Shown piece after piece: positions 46,844 through 56,200 of a stretch of DNA of 64,000 nt. The position numbers and the translations under genes were made by a program. The notes beneath the pieces were generated by a model that saw only the letters and a list, made by a program, of their open reading frames with translations, ran no database searches and had not been told where the DNA came from. Position 1 is the stretch's first letter. The number at the start of each line of letters is the position of its first letter. The stretch spans positions 692,001 to 756,000 of the forward strand of contig NZ_OY782498.1 of assembly GCF_963677845.1 (NCBI RefSeq), written 5' to 3'. Origin of the DNA: an uncultured Pseudodesulfovibrio sp. Lineage in GTDB: Bacteria > Desulfobacterota > Desulfovibrionia > Desulfovibrionales > Desulfovibrionaceae.

Positions 46844-47995
46844 TTATTGGTCTTCAGGATTGGGCTTGCTTGGCGGAGTGCCGAAGATCATGCCGGAGGG
46901 GTAGCGTTTGGCGTCCCCTGTGAGTTCTTTGATGTTCTGCATGACTTCGCGAGTATCTCCGATAATAGCGTGAATATTTGCTTCTTCAGAGGCGACAACG
47001 CCATTCAGACGGTTAACAAGTATATGGACCTTGGCAACTGCTGCGGTCAGGTCTGTCGAGGCCTGTGAGATGTTTTCCAGAGTCGGTGCTATTTCACCCA
47101 TTGCCTTGTCCATGCGTGGGTCGCTCAAAGTCTTGCCGAGAACAACAGATGCCTGTTTGAAGCTGGCGATAGCTATTTTGGCTTCATGGGCTGCCGCAAT
47201 AATGTCGTCTGCGGATTCCGTGATGATTCGATTGACGCCTCCAATGGCTCCGGCAGTATTGGGAATGATCGTATCTAAAGCAGGATCAGCCATGAGTGTG
47301 TCTGTTCGGGCCAGAATATTACGAGTACTATCAAGGATGTTGAGCATCCGTTTACCGGCTTGTTTACCTCCATCGGTGTTCATGAAGTTGTCGATGGATT
47401 CAACAATGGATTTGACGTCACTGATGATGGATTCAAGGTCTTCCTGCTTGAGGCTGCTGAGTGTTTTACTGATGGTGGCGATGGCTCCTTCAACCCTGCT
47501 CAGCGTGGAGGGGACGGACGGGATATAAGCATGTTGCGGGGTCCATTTGAGAGGCAGAGGTGGGTTGCTCTTTGGATCGTCATAAACGATGTTCAGGAAA
47601 AGTTGGCCGGTCAAGCCTAGTGATGTGGGCCGTATACGCAGACCACGGGCAACATCTTTACGCAGAACTTCAATAAATTTCTCTTCATCAATGAATTCGA
47701 AGAGATCTGGGTTGATATCGCATTCCACATAGACATATCGAACTTCTCCGATATTTGCGGGGTCGTATTTGTTTGATACAAAATTGATTTCAGCCACTCG
47801 GCCGACGTTAACGCCTCGGAGTTTGACCGGTGAACCCACGGCAAGTCCATTGACCGATTCGTCAAAGTAGGTTTCCAGCGTATAGGTCGTCTGGAAATAT
47901 CTTCCGGCTCCGAGGACAAGCACCATCGCGACGAGCATACTAATGCCGACGATGATGAACATGCCTAATTTGAAATAATCTCGTTTTCGTACCAT
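46844..47995 (-). CDS. mlaD: MCE-domain lipid transport protein (MlaD-like)
   Basis: A 383-residue protein anchored by one N-terminal helix (about residues 10-30, LGMFIIVGISMLVAMVLVL). The MCE domain follows at about 38-125 (VNGLAVGSPVKLRGVNVGRV). A long helical C-terminal part (about 165-360) could form the hydrophobic tunnel seen in longer MCE proteins. It is longer than E. coli MlaD (about 180 residues). It works with the adjacent ATPase and permease to move phospholipids between inner and outer membranes. Confidence 0.9.
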   Translation of the reverse strand: MVRKRDYFKLGMFIIVGISMLVAMVLVLGAGRYFQTTYTLETYFDESVNGLAVGSPVKLRGVNVGRVAEINFVSNKYDPANIGEVRYVYVECDINPDLFEFIDEEKFIEVLRKDVARGLRIRPTSLGLTGQLFLNIVYDDPKSNPPLPLKWTPQHAYIPSVPSTLSRVEGAIATISKTLSSLKQEDLESIISDVKSIVESIDNFMNTDGGKQAGKRMLNILDSTRNILARTDTLMADPALDTIIPNTAGAIGGVNRIITESADDIIAAAHEAKIAIASFKQASVVLGKTLSDPRMDKAMGEIAPTLENISQASTDLTAAVAKVHILVNRLNGVVASEEANIHAIIGDTREVMQNIKELTGDAKRYPSGMIFGTPPSKPNPEDQ

Positions 47996-48004
47996 TCCGT
48001 ATCC

Positions 48005-48799
48005 TTACTTTGCCGTTTGGGCGTGTGTACCTTCAGCGGCTTCCAACTCCGGTTGGCGGAGGAAAAAACGTCTAACAAACTGATTGTCCGAGGTGTCCCT
48101 GAGTTTTTTGGGGTCTCCTTCGGCAACGATGGATTTGACGTCTTTGTCGAGCATGATAACCCGATCCGCGATTTTGTAAATGGATTCCAGTTCGTGGGTG
48201 ACTATGACAAAGGTGATGCCAAGATTGCGTGACAGGTCGAGAATCAGTTCATCAAGTGCAGCGCTGGAAATGGGGTCAAGTCCAGCCCCTGGTTCATCCA
48301 GAAAGAGTATGCCCGGGTCCAAGGCCATTGCTCGAGCAATGGCGGCACGTTTTTTCATGCCGCCGGACAGGGCCGCAGGCATTTTATACATGGCATTTTC
48401 CAGACTGACCATGGCGAGTTTGGATTTGGCAATGAGGGTCATGGCTTCTTGTGGTAAGTCAGTGAACTCTTCCAATGGTAGCATGACGTTTTGCAATAGG
48501 GACATGGATCCGAACAGGGCGCCCATTTGATACATCACGCCGAATTTGCGAATGATTGCGTCCCGTTTGGCTCCAAATGCGTTTGTCAGTTCTTCGTCAC
48601 CATAAAAAACTTCACCAGCCATGGGATGTATAAGCCCGATCATATTCTTGAGCAACGTTGATTTGCCGCAACCTGAACCACCGAGGATAATGAAAATTTC
48701 ACCTTGCTTGATGTCGAAGCTGACGTCATCGACAATGACCGTGTTGCCATATCCGCAGGTCAAGTTTTGAACACTTATGACGGTATCTCGTTCGCGCAT
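48005..48799 (-). CDS. mlaF: ABC transporter ATP-binding protein (MlaF-like)
   Basis: The 264-residue ATPase has Walker A GGSGCGKST (about residue 41), the signature LSGGMKKRAAIARA, Walker B ILFLDEPGAGLDP and the switch histidine in VTHEL. The AGLDP form after Walker B is typical for MlaF-type ATPases. It sits between the STAS-MlaE and MlaD genes with gaps of three and nine bases, so the three genes form one operon. Confidence 0.94.
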   Translation of the reverse strand: MRERDTVISVQNLTCGYGNTVIVDDVSFDIKQGEIFIILGGSGCGKSTLLKNMIGLIHPMAGEVFYGDEELTNAFGAKRDAIIRKFGVMYQMGALFGSMSLLQNVMLPLEEFTDLPQEAMTLIAKSKLAMVSLENAMYKMPAALSGGMKKRAAIARAMALDPGILFLDEPGAGLDPISSAALDELILDLSRNLGITFVIVTHELESIYKIADRVIMLDKDVKSIVAEGDPKKLRDTSDNQFVRRFFLRQPELEAAEGTHAQTAK

Positions 48800-48802
48800 G
48801 TC

Positions 48803-49951
48803 TTATATCCCCAGATAATAGAAGGCCATGGCGAAAATGCCGTCGGCGAAAGCTATGAGAATAATGCCTGAAACCACTGCACTGGTGGTGGACAGGCCAA
48901 CCGCGCTGGCACCGGATCGAGTTTGTATGCCGCGTAAACAACCAACGCCAGCTACCAGAAAACTGAAAACCAGCCCTTTACCCATGCCGCTCCAGAAATC
49001 CCCGTAGTCGAGATAAGAAAAGACTCGGGAGGTGAATGTGACGAGGGGGTATCCCATGGAGAGCATGACAATAGCACCGCCAACCAGCGATGCCAGATTG
49101 AAAAACATGATCATCAAAGGAACGACAAGCATGGTAGCAATGATTTTGGGTACGACCAGAAAACGCATGGGGGATAATCCCATGGTGGTCAGTGCGTCCA
49201 ATTCTTCATTGATTTTCATGGTGCCGATTTCGGCGGCAAAGGCTGAACCTGATCGGGCGGCCAGTAATATGGACGTAACCAATGGACCCATTTCGCGGAA
49301 CATGACGAGGCCGAGCATGTTGGGGACGAAAATTTCGCCACCGAAACGTTGCAGGCTGATCGCAGATTGAAATGACATGATCAACCCCATGAGAAAACCG
49401 ATGAGGGTGATGATGAACAAGGATTCAACGCCGACGTTGATGCAGGAGAGCAGCACATTTTTCCAGCGAACTTGACTTGGGTGCAGAAGAGCTTCAGTGA
49501 GCAATGCCGTTGATTCTCCAACGAATGCGATCAATTCGCGGATACCGGACCAGACTTCTCCGATGGCTTCTCCGATGGCGGAGGGAATATCTCGACGATT
49601 TTGTTTTTTTGTCTCGCGTGCTGGGAAGGAACTGTCCCATGTTAGGTTGATAAGTTTACGATCTTCTTCTCGAAGATTCTTCAGCGTGAGTTGAGCTTCT
49701 TTTTGGGCTGCAAGTTCCTTGATTTTGAGCAGCAGAGCAACCCCGGCTCCATCAATATAGGTAACATCGGCCATACCAACTTCAATGGATGTGAAGTTGG
49801 TGGAATTACCCGCTTGCACTGCTCGATCCCAGATGTTGGCAATTCCGGGAGCATCGAGACGACCGGTGAGCGCAATGACAAGAGTTCCATTTCGGTCGGA
49901 AATGGAAATTGTGGCATCGGAAAATTGGGTTGTCTGCGGTTGGTTTTTCAC
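48803..49951 (-). CDS. mlaE: STAS-MlaE fusion, permease of the lipid ABC transporter
   Basis: This 382-residue protein joins two Mla parts that are separate in E. coli. Residues about 12-110 form a STAS domain like MlaB (TLVIALTGRLDAPG, then VTYIDGAGVALL). Residues about 150-382 form the MlaE permease with five or six helices (MGLIMSFQSAISLQRFGGE, REMGPLVTSILLAARSGSAFA). The start is GTG 49951; a nearby ATG is out of frame. It begins the operon and is divergent from the Lrp-type gene. Confidence 0.93.
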   Translation of the reverse strand: MKNQPQTTQFSDATISISDRNGTLVIALTGRLDAPGIANIWDRAVQAGNSTNFTSIEVGMADVTYIDGAGVALLLKIKELAAQKEAQLTLKNLREEDRKLINLTWDSSFPARETKKQNRRDIPSAIGEAIGEVWSGIRELIAFVGESTALLTEALLHPSQVRWKNVLLSCINVGVESLFIITLIGFLMGLIMSFQSAISLQRFGGEIFVPNMLGLVMFREMGPLVTSILLAARSGSAFAAEIGTMKINEELDALTTMGLSPMRFLVVPKIIATMLVVPLMIMFFNLASLVGGAIVMLSMGYPLVTFTSRVFSYLDYGDFWSGMGKGLVFSFLVAGVGCLRGIQTRSGASAVGLSTTSAVVSGIILIAFADGIFAMAFYYLGI

Positions 49952-50068
49952 ACCATATCATCCTGATTATGAGCAAAGATCAAAGTTAATCGACTACTCT
50001 AAATAACTGAGGTTTTGATAAAAAGGAAGGTAGTTGTGTGTATTTATCATGGTGTTTTTTAGGAGGTA

Positions 50069-50097
50069 TTGACAGAAAGTGAAAAGAATATTATTCA
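50069..50097 (+). promoter_or_regulatory. possible promoter of the Lrp-type gene
   Basis: TTGACA (50069-50074) and TATTCA (50092-50097), 17 bases apart, lie directly before the ATG at 50106. An AGGAGG just upstream (50061-50066) is too far from the ATG to serve it. If transcription starts here, the mRNA would be nearly leaderless, which fits the lack of a ribosome-binding site. Confidence 0.35.
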
Positions 50098-50105
50098 TTT
50101 AAAGT

Positions 50106-50579
50106 ATGAATAACAGAAAAATCGACAAATTGGACTTGGAAATCCTGAATATCCTTCAGGCAGATGGCAAGGTTTCAAATGCAGAAATCGCTCGAAAGGT
50201 AGGCAAGGCGCCATCTGCCGTGCTTGAGCGTGTTCGTAAGCTCAAAAAGAGCGGTATTATCGAGGGCTACGAGTGTATCGTCAGTCATAAGTCGCTTGGA
50301 CGGGGACTAACAGCATTCACTTCCATACGAGTAGAAGAGGGTGTTGGGGCCACAGAGGTGGGCCAGAAACTTGCCGAATTTCCCGAAGTTCTTGAAGTGC
50401 ATTATACCGCCGGACGTGATTCCTATTTGGTCAAGGTTCGAGTTGAGGATACTGAAGCGTTGCAGGCGACACTGGCAAAGTTCGGAACTATCGGGCCAGT
50501 GCGTGACACCAACTCAACTATCGTACTGACCACGGTTAAGGAATCCCGCGTTATTCCACTTCCCCTTGAAAACGACTAA
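50106..50579 (+). CDS. Lrp/AsnC-family transcriptional regulator (probable putA regulator)
   Basis: A 157-residue protein with an N-terminal AsnC-type helix-turn-helix (LDLEILNILQADGKVSNAEI, then ARKVGKAPSAVLERVRKL, about residues 8-60) and a C-terminal RAM ligand domain (about 70-145). The ATG at 50106 has no ribosome-binding site; a stop lies just upstream in frame. It ends 17 bases before putA. Lrp-type proteins next to putA commonly act as proline-responsive activators, so this is the likely role here, by inference from position. Confidence 0.9.
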   Translation: MNNRKIDKLDLEILNILQADGKVSNAEIARKVGKAPSAVLERVRKLKKSGIIEGYECIVSHKSLGRGLTAFTSIRVEEGVGATEVGQKLAEFPEVLEVHYTAGRDSYLVKVRVEDTEALQATLAKFGTIGPVRDTNSTIVLTTVKESRVIPLPLEND

Positions 50580-50596
50580 CCTTCGAGGAGCCACAG

Positions 50597-53500
50597 ATGA
50601 CAGTAAGTATTTCCTCCCTGGACCCGCAGATTATTTCTCGGGGCAGGGAGTTTTTTGCATCCATTTCCGGTGAATCCCCCTCAGTTTTCAATAAGGGGTG
50701 GTGGACAGGCAAGGTCATGGATTGGGCCATCAAAAACGAGGACTTTAAAGTCCAGATGTTTCGTTTTGTGGATGTACTGCCATATCTCAATACTTCTGAG
50801 TCACTGTCTCGGCATATCGAAGAATATTTTTCCGGCGAAGACTCCAATATCCCTGATGTGCTTAAATGGGGAGCCACCAAAACCAAGATTGGTGGCGGAC
50901 TGGTCGCCAAGGTTCTGAACAAGACCATTCGTTCCAATATTGAGTCCATGGCCCGTCAGTTCATCATTGGTCAGGTCACCAAGGAAGCGGTTAAGGGCAT
51001 CAGAAAACTTCGCAAGGACGGCTTTGCTTTTGTTCTTGATCTGCTTGGTGAAGCCACAGTGTCCGAGGTCGAGTCCGATGCGTATCGCGACGGATATCTC
51101 GAAGTTCTGGAAGCCATTCAGAAGGAACTCGGCAAGTGGAAGCCGCTTGATGGCGGGGCCAATGATCTTGATTGGGGCCACGCTCCCAAGGTCAATGTGG
51201 CCGTGAAACCATCCGCTTTTTATTCTCAGTCCAAACCAGTGGACCTTGACGGGACTGTCGTGGGCATGATGTCCCGCATCGAACCCATCTACAAGAAGAC
51301 CATGGAAATGGGCGGATTCATGTGCATTGACATGGAATCTCTCAAGTACAAGGAAGCCACGGTCGAATTGTTCAAGCGCCTGCGTCTCAAATATCCTGAC
51401 TACCCGCACCTTGGTATTGTTTTTCAGGCCTATTTACGGAGTGTGGATGATGATGTCCGGCATTTGCTCGAATGGGCCCGTGCGCAGAGTCTTCCGATTT
51501 CCATACGTCTGGTCAAGGGAGCCTACTGGGATTACGAGACGGTTATTGCCAAGCAGAATGACTGGCCTGTTCCGGTCTGGACGCATAAACCTGAATCCGA
51601 CATGGCCTTTGAACGTGTCTCCAAGATGATTTTGGAGAACAGTGACATTTGCCATTTTGCCTGTGCCTCTCATAATATTCGTACTATTTCCGCTGTCATG
51701 GAGACTGCCTCGGCATTGAATGTACCTGAGGAACGGTATGAGTTTCAGGTACTTTACGGCATGGCCGAGCCGGTGCGCAAAGGTCTCAGGAATGTTGCCA
51801 AGCGTGTTCGGCTGTATTGTCCGTATGGCGACCTGCTGCCGGGTATGGCCTACCTTGTTCGGCGCCTGCTTGAGAATACGGCAAATGAATCGTTTTTGAA
51901 GCAGACTTTTGCCGATGAAGCGGACATGGATCACCTTTTGGAGAATCCGGAAGCGACCTTGAAACGTCAGCTCGACGGCCGGTGTGCTCCGAAAGAAGAA
52001 CAAGCCGGGCTGTCCCGTTTTATCAATTTTCCGGTCGTTGATTTCACCATTGAGGCGGAACGTCATGCGTTCCCGGATTCCATTGCCACGGTACGTTCGC
52101 GTATGGGCGGTGAAGTTCCGCTGTTTATCAATGGGAAGGATGTCGTGACGAGTGACAGACTGGAATCCTATAATCCGGCTGATCCGTCAGAGATTATCGG
52201 TTCGGTTTGTCAGGCAGGTGTTACCGAGGTGGACATCGCTATTGAAGCTGCGTCCAACGCCTATCTGTCTTGGCGAGATGTTACGCCGGAAGAACGTGCA
52301 GAAATTTTGCTCAAGGCCGCGCAATATCTGAAAGATACAATTCATGACCTATGCGCTCTTCAAGTGTTGGAAGTGGGAAAACAGTGGGATCAGGCACATG
52401 CCGACGTCGCTGAAGCCATTGATTTCCTTGAATACTATGCACGTGAAATGATTCGATTCGGTAAACCGCGTCGCATGGGACGGGCTCCCGGCGAAATGAG
52501 CCAGCTTTTTTATCAAGGCAAGGGCGTCGCCGCAGTTATCGCACCGTGGAATTTCCCGTTGGCTATTTCCGTAGGCATGGTGTCCGCAGCCATTGTTTCC
52601 GGGTGTTCCGTTGTCTATAAGCCCGCAGGGATTTCCTCCTGTGTTGGACACAATTTGGTTGAAATGTGGAAGGCCGCAGGTTTGCCGGATGGCGTCTTCA
52701 ACTATTGCCCCGGTCGCGGGTCGGTTATGGGAGACCATCTTGTGGATCATCCAGATGTGTCCGTCATCGCCTTTACCGGCTCCATGGAAGTGGGGTTGCG
52801 GATTCAGGAGCGAGCCGCCAAGGTTCAGCCCGGACAGCAGCAGTGCAAACGGGTTATCGCTGAAATGGGTGGTAAGAACGGAACTATTATCGACGATGAT
52901 GCCGATCTCGACGAAGCTGTGCTCGGTGTACTGTATGCCGCATTCGGTTTCCAAGGCCAGAAGTGCTCGGCATGCTCTCGGGTTATTGTACTTGATTCCA
53001 TTTATGATCGTTTTATTGAGCGACTTACCGAGGCTGCCAAGTCAGTCAAGCTCGGTCCTTCCGAGAATCCGGCTAATTACATGGGACCGGTAGCGGACAA
53101 GGCTGCACAGGAAAATGTGCTGCGGTACATCAGGATCGCAGAAGAAGAAGGGAATGTGTTGGTCAAGCGTGATGTTTCCGATGATCTCAAGTCCACCGGT
53201 GGTTGTTATGTCCCGTTGACCATTGTGGACGGTATCACCAAGGATCATCGTATTGCGCAGGAAGAGGTCTTCGGGCCGGTTTTGTCCGTCATGCGTGCCA
53301 AGAATATGGACGAGGCTCTTGATATTGCCAATTCAACCAGATTTGCTTTGACCGGTGCCATTTACACCCGTAGTCCGGCTAACTTGGAACGTGCTTCCAA
53401 AGAGTTTCGTGTGGGGAATCTGTATCTGAACAAGCCCTCGGTTGGCGCGCTCGTCGAGCGACATGCCTTTGGCGGGTTCAAGATGTCAGGTGTTGGTTCC

Positions 53501-53614
53501 AAGGCTGGCGGTCCCGATTATCTGCTTCAGTTTATGGATCCGCGTCTGGTCTGCGAAAACACTATGCGTCGAGGGTTCGCTCCCATCGAAGAGGATGATG
53601 AGTGGATTAGCTAA
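50597..53614 (+). CDS. putA: bifunctional proline dehydrogenase / glutamate semialdehyde dehydrogenase (PutA)
   Basis: PutA oxidises proline to pyrroline-5-carboxylate with FAD and then to glutamate with NAD. The 1005-residue protein has the FAD-binding proline dehydrogenase barrel at about 130-450 (SIRLVKGAYWDYE, then CPYGDLLPGMAYLVRRLLEN). The aldehyde dehydrogenase part is at about 500-980, with APWNFPLAI, the glutamate in IAEMGGKNG and the nucleophile in GQKCSACSRV. No N-terminal ribbon-helix-helix DNA-binding domain is present, so it does not regulate itself as in E. coli. GAGGAG precedes the ATG. Confidence 0.96.
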   Translation: MTVSISSLDPQIISRGREFFASISGESPSVFNKGWWTGKVMDWAIKNEDFKVQMFRFVDVLPYLNTSESLSRHIEEYFSGEDSNIPDVLKWGATKTKIGGGLVAKVLNKTIRSNIESMARQFIIGQVTKEAVKGIRKLRKDGFAFVLDLLGEATVSEVESDAYRDGYLEVLEAIQKELGKWKPLDGGANDLDWGHAPKVNVAVKPSAFYSQSKPVDLDGTVVGMMSRIEPIYKKTMEMGGFMCIDMESLKYKEATVELFKRLRLKYPDYPHLGIVFQAYLRSVDDDVRHLLEWARAQSLPISIRLVKGAYWDYETVIAKQNDWPVPVWTHKPESDMAFERVSKMILENSDICHFACASHNIRTISAVMETASALNVPEERYEFQVLYGMAEPVRKGLRNVAKRVRLYCPYGDLLPGMAYLVRRLLENTANESFLKQTFADEADMDHLLENPEATLKRQLDGRCAPKEEQAGLSRFINFPVVDFTIEAERHAFPDSIATVRSRMGGEVPLFINGKDVVTSDRLESYNPADPSEIIGSVCQAGVTEVDIAIEAASNAYLSWRDVTPEERAEILLKAAQYLKDTIHDLCALQVLEVGKQWDQAHADVAEAIDFLEYYAREMIRFGKPRRMGRAPGEMSQLFYQGKGVAAVIAPWNFPLAISVGMVSAAIVSGCSVVYKPAGISSCVGHNLVEMWKAAGLPDGVFNYCPGRGSVMGDHLVDHPDVSVIAFTGSMEVGLRIQERAAKVQPGQQQCKRVIAEMGGKNGTIIDDDADLDEAVLGVLYAAFGFQGQKCSACSRVIVLDSIYDRFIERLTEAAKSVKLGPSENPANYMGPVADKAAQENVLRYIRIAEEEGNVLVKRDVSDDLKSTGGCYVPLTIVDGITKDHRIAQEEVFGPVLSVMRAKNMDEALDIANSTRFALTGAIYTRSPANLERASKEFRVGNLYLNKPSVGALVERHAFGGFKMSGVGSKAGGPDYLLQFMDPRLVCENTMRRGFAPIEEDDEWIS

Positions 53615-53635
53615 ACAGGTATACTTTTGATGGCT

Positions 53636-53670
53636 AAAAAGCCCGGTAGATTGAATCTACCGGGCTTTTT
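53636..53670 (+). terminator. bidirectional terminator between putA and the GNAT gene
   Basis: A perfect 15-bp stem (53636-53650 with 53656-53670, loop TTGAA) has five As at its left foot and five Ts at its right foot, so it can stop transcription from both convergent genes. Confidence 0.9.
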
Positions 53671-53707
53671 AATTTTATGAGTATGTGTGTTGCTATGGAA
53701 AGTCGGG

Positions 53708-54199
53708 TTACAGTGCCAATGCCATTTCGTGCCACTCTGCGCCACCGTGATCGGACTCGGACACGCCGCTGTCCGTGAAGCCGTGACGGGAGTAATACGG
53801 AATGAGATCATCCTTGCACAGCAGCAGAACGCGCTTCTTGTCGAGCTTGCGGGATTGTTTGATAAATTCGACCATAAGCTGATCAGCAATACCACGACGT
53901 TGAAAGTCGGGAAGGACGGACAGGGAAAAGATGACGATGTTTTTTCCATCCGGGTCGTGACCGATAAGCTGTTTGAATTCTTCGTCTGTAATATCTTCTT
54001 TGTCTGTGGCTCCGGAGTTGACTTGTCCTACGACTTGACCATTGAGTTCGGCTACAAGGTAACCTTCCGGATACTCGCGAATACGTTTTTCAATGGATGA
54101 GGTCAGAGCGGCTTCAGAGGCCGGGAAACAATTGCACTCGACGGTGTGACAGGCTGTCAGGTCGTCAGGTTCGGCAAAACGGATGGTCAGATTCTTCAT
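53708..54199 (-). CDS. GNAT-family N-acetyltransferase
   Basis: A 163-residue GCN5-related acetyltransferase. The acetyl-CoA pyrophosphate loop is visible in VLPDFQRRGIADQLM (Q/R-x-x-G-x-G/A type), and the preceding strand reads NIVIFSLSV. The order ECNCFPASEAA and YYSRHGF resembles arylalkylamine-type family members, but the substrate is unknown. It is three bases downstream of the ABC-F gene and probably cotranscribed with it. Confidence 0.85.
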   Translation of the reverse strand: MKNLTIRFAEPDDLTACHTVECNCFPASEAALTSSIEKRIREYPEGYLVAELNGQVVGQVNSGATDKEDITDEEFKQLIGHDPDGKNIVIFSLSVLPDFQRRGIADQLMVEFIKQSRKLDKKRVLLLCKDDLIPYYSRHGFTDSGVSESDHGGAEWHEMALAL

Positions 54200-54202
54200 A
54201 GG

Positions 54203-56134
54203 CTAATCCAGTGTAACGCCTTCAAGGGCGCCTTCGAGTTCTTCCCAGGTTTCATAGGCGACTTCAAGGTCTGCTTCGACAGTTTCAAGGCGTTTTTGGT
54301 CGTCTCCCATGGCCTGAGGGGTGTTCTTGAAATAATCAGGCTGCGACATCTTTGTTTGCAAGTTGTCGAGCTCGGTCTCCAGCTTTTCAATGAGCGCGGG
54401 CATTGTCTTGAGCTGCTCCCGCTTTTTTTCCAGTTCGAACTTTTCCTTGTAACTCAGCTTCTGCTTTGCGGGTTTGGCAGGTTTTGGTGCAGATTTAGGC
54501 TTGCAGGCCTTAGCATGAGTAACAGGAGTGTCTGGCCGTTGTCTGAGCCAGTCATCATAGCCGCCTACGTATTCGGCGACCACGCCGTTGCCTTCAAATC
54601 CTATACTTGATGTGACCACGTTATTGAGGAAGGCGCGGTCATGGCTGACCAGCAGCAGAGTGCCGGGATATTCCATGAGCAGCTCCTCAAGAAGGTCAAG
54701 TGTCTCGGCATCAAGGTCGTTGGTCGGTTCATCCATGACCAGGACGTTGGAGGGACGGGTGAAGAGTCGGGCCAGAAGAAGCCGATTGCGTTCTCCACCA
54801 GACAGGACTGACACAGGCACTTTGGACCGATCAGGCGTGAACAGGAAATTTTTTAAATGCGACATGACATGTCGTTGATGTCCGTTGATGGTTACGAAAT
54901 CATTGCCATCAGCTACATTGTAACGGGCTGAGCGGGTCTCATCGAGTTGCTCACGGAGTTGGTCGAAGTAGTTAATCTGGAGATTGACACCCCGTCGAAT
55001 TGATCCACTTTGCGGCTCCAGTTCACCGAGCAGAATCTTGAGCAGGGTGGTCTTGCCCACACCATTGGGACCGATAAGGCCGACCTTGTCCCCGCGCATG
55101 ATGGCGGTTGAAAAATCTGCAATAAGAGGAGTCTCGTCGAATCCGAAACACAGTGAGTTGGCCTCCACAACCAGTTTGCCTGTTCGCTCTGCTTCCTGAA
55201 TAGCCATATTCACAGTGCCAATACGGTTCCGGCGGGCCTTGTGTTCTTCACGCATTTTTCGCAGGTCACGGACGCGCCCCATATTACGGGTGCGGCGGGC
55301 CTTGATGCCTTGACGAATCCATGTTTCTTCTTCAGCCAACTTCCTGTCAAAATTATGATTCTGTTTGGCTTCGGCGTCGAGGGCCGCTTCTTTGCGTTGG
55401 AGATAGGTGGCGTAATTACATTCCCAGTTATGGAGTTTGCCCCGGTCCAGTTCAACAATGCGTGTCGCAACTTTTTTGAGGAAAGTACGGTCATGGGTGA
55501 CAAAGAGCAGGGCTGTGGTCTGACGCAGCAGGAAGTCTTCAAGCCAGGAAATGGAATCGATGTCCAAATGGTTGGTCGGTTCGTCAAGAATAAGCAGGTC
55601 CGGCCCGGAAACAAGTGCACGAGCAAGTAGCGTACGACGTTTCGTACCGCCGGATAGAGAAGAAAATCGTTCGTCGCCATTGAGTTTGAGATGAGACAAT
55701 ACGGTCTCAATAGTCTGATGGTACGGCCATCCGCCCGCTTCTTCAAGCGCATGCTGTGCGTGTTCCAACTGAGCGACCAATTGGTCGTTGTTGGACTCTA
55801 TGGCGTCACTCAGTGCGCGGGATGCTTCGTGGTAAGCTGTCAGGTGTTCACCGACTTTGCCCAGCCCCTGCGCCGTGATATCGTAGACCGTACCTTTCAA
55901 GTCTTGTGGGACTTCCTGTGGCAGCATTGCCACGCGGGAGCCACGGGCATAGTCCACGCTGCCGGAATCAGGAACGGTTACGCCTTCGATTATGGAGAGC
56001 AGGGTGGATTTCCCTTCCCCGTTTCTGCCGAGTAGGCAGACGCGCTCGTTCGGTTCGATCTGCATGGATACTTTGTCCAACAGCACCGTTCCAGTGAAAT
56101 TGATTGATATGTCGCGCAGGGAAACAAGGGCCAT
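54203..56134 (-). CDS. uup: ABC-F protein Uup
   Basis: A 643-residue soluble ABC-F ATPase with two nucleotide-binding domains: GRNGEGKST, LSGGTKRRT and LILDEPTNHLD in the first; GPNGVGKTT, LSGGERNRL and LVMDEPTNDLD in the second. A linker rich in charge joins them. The C-terminal 100 residues form a lysine/glutamate-rich coiled coil (YKEKFELEKKREQLKT) that marks the Uup subgroup, which acts on ribosomes or DNA structures. There are no membrane segments, so it is not a transporter. Confidence 0.93.
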   Translation of the reverse strand: MALVSLRDISINFTGTVLLDKVSMQIEPNERVCLLGRNGEGKSTLLSIIEGVTVPDSGSVDYARGSRVAMLPQEVPQDLKGTVYDITAQGLGKVGEHLTAYHEASRALSDAIESNNDQLVAQLEHAQHALEEAGGWPYHQTIETVLSHLKLNGDERFSSLSGGTKRRTLLARALVSGPDLLILDEPTNHLDIDSISWLEDFLLRQTTALLFVTHDRTFLKKVATRIVELDRGKLHNWECNYATYLQRKEAALDAEAKQNHNFDRKLAEEETWIRQGIKARRTRNMGRVRDLRKMREEHKARRNRIGTVNMAIQEAERTGKLVVEANSLCFGFDETPLIADFSTAIMRGDKVGLIGPNGVGKTTLLKILLGELEPQSGSIRRGVNLQINYFDQLREQLDETRSARYNVADGNDFVTINGHQRHVMSHLKNFLFTPDRSKVPVSVLSGGERNRLLLARLFTRPSNVLVMDEPTNDLDAETLDLLEELLMEYPGTLLLVSHDRAFLNNVVTSSIGFEGNGVVAEYVGGYDDWLRQRPDTPVTHAKACKPKSAPKPAKPAKQKLSYKEKFELEKKREQLKTMPALIEKLETELDNLQTKMSQPDYFKNTPQAMGDDQKRLETVEADLEVAYETWEELEGALEGVTLD

Positions 56135-56153
56135 AATACCTGTCCATTGAAAA

Positions 56154-56175
56154 GGGGGCTGATGGATCAGCCCCC
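56154..56175 (-). terminator. intrinsic terminator after rpe (minus strand)
   Basis: A perfect 10-bp stem (56154-56163 with 56166-56175) is followed on the minus strand by TTTTC. It lies between the rpe stop and the uup start. Confidence 0.8.
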
Positions 56176-56200
56176 GGAATTGTTACCATCAGATGCTGTT

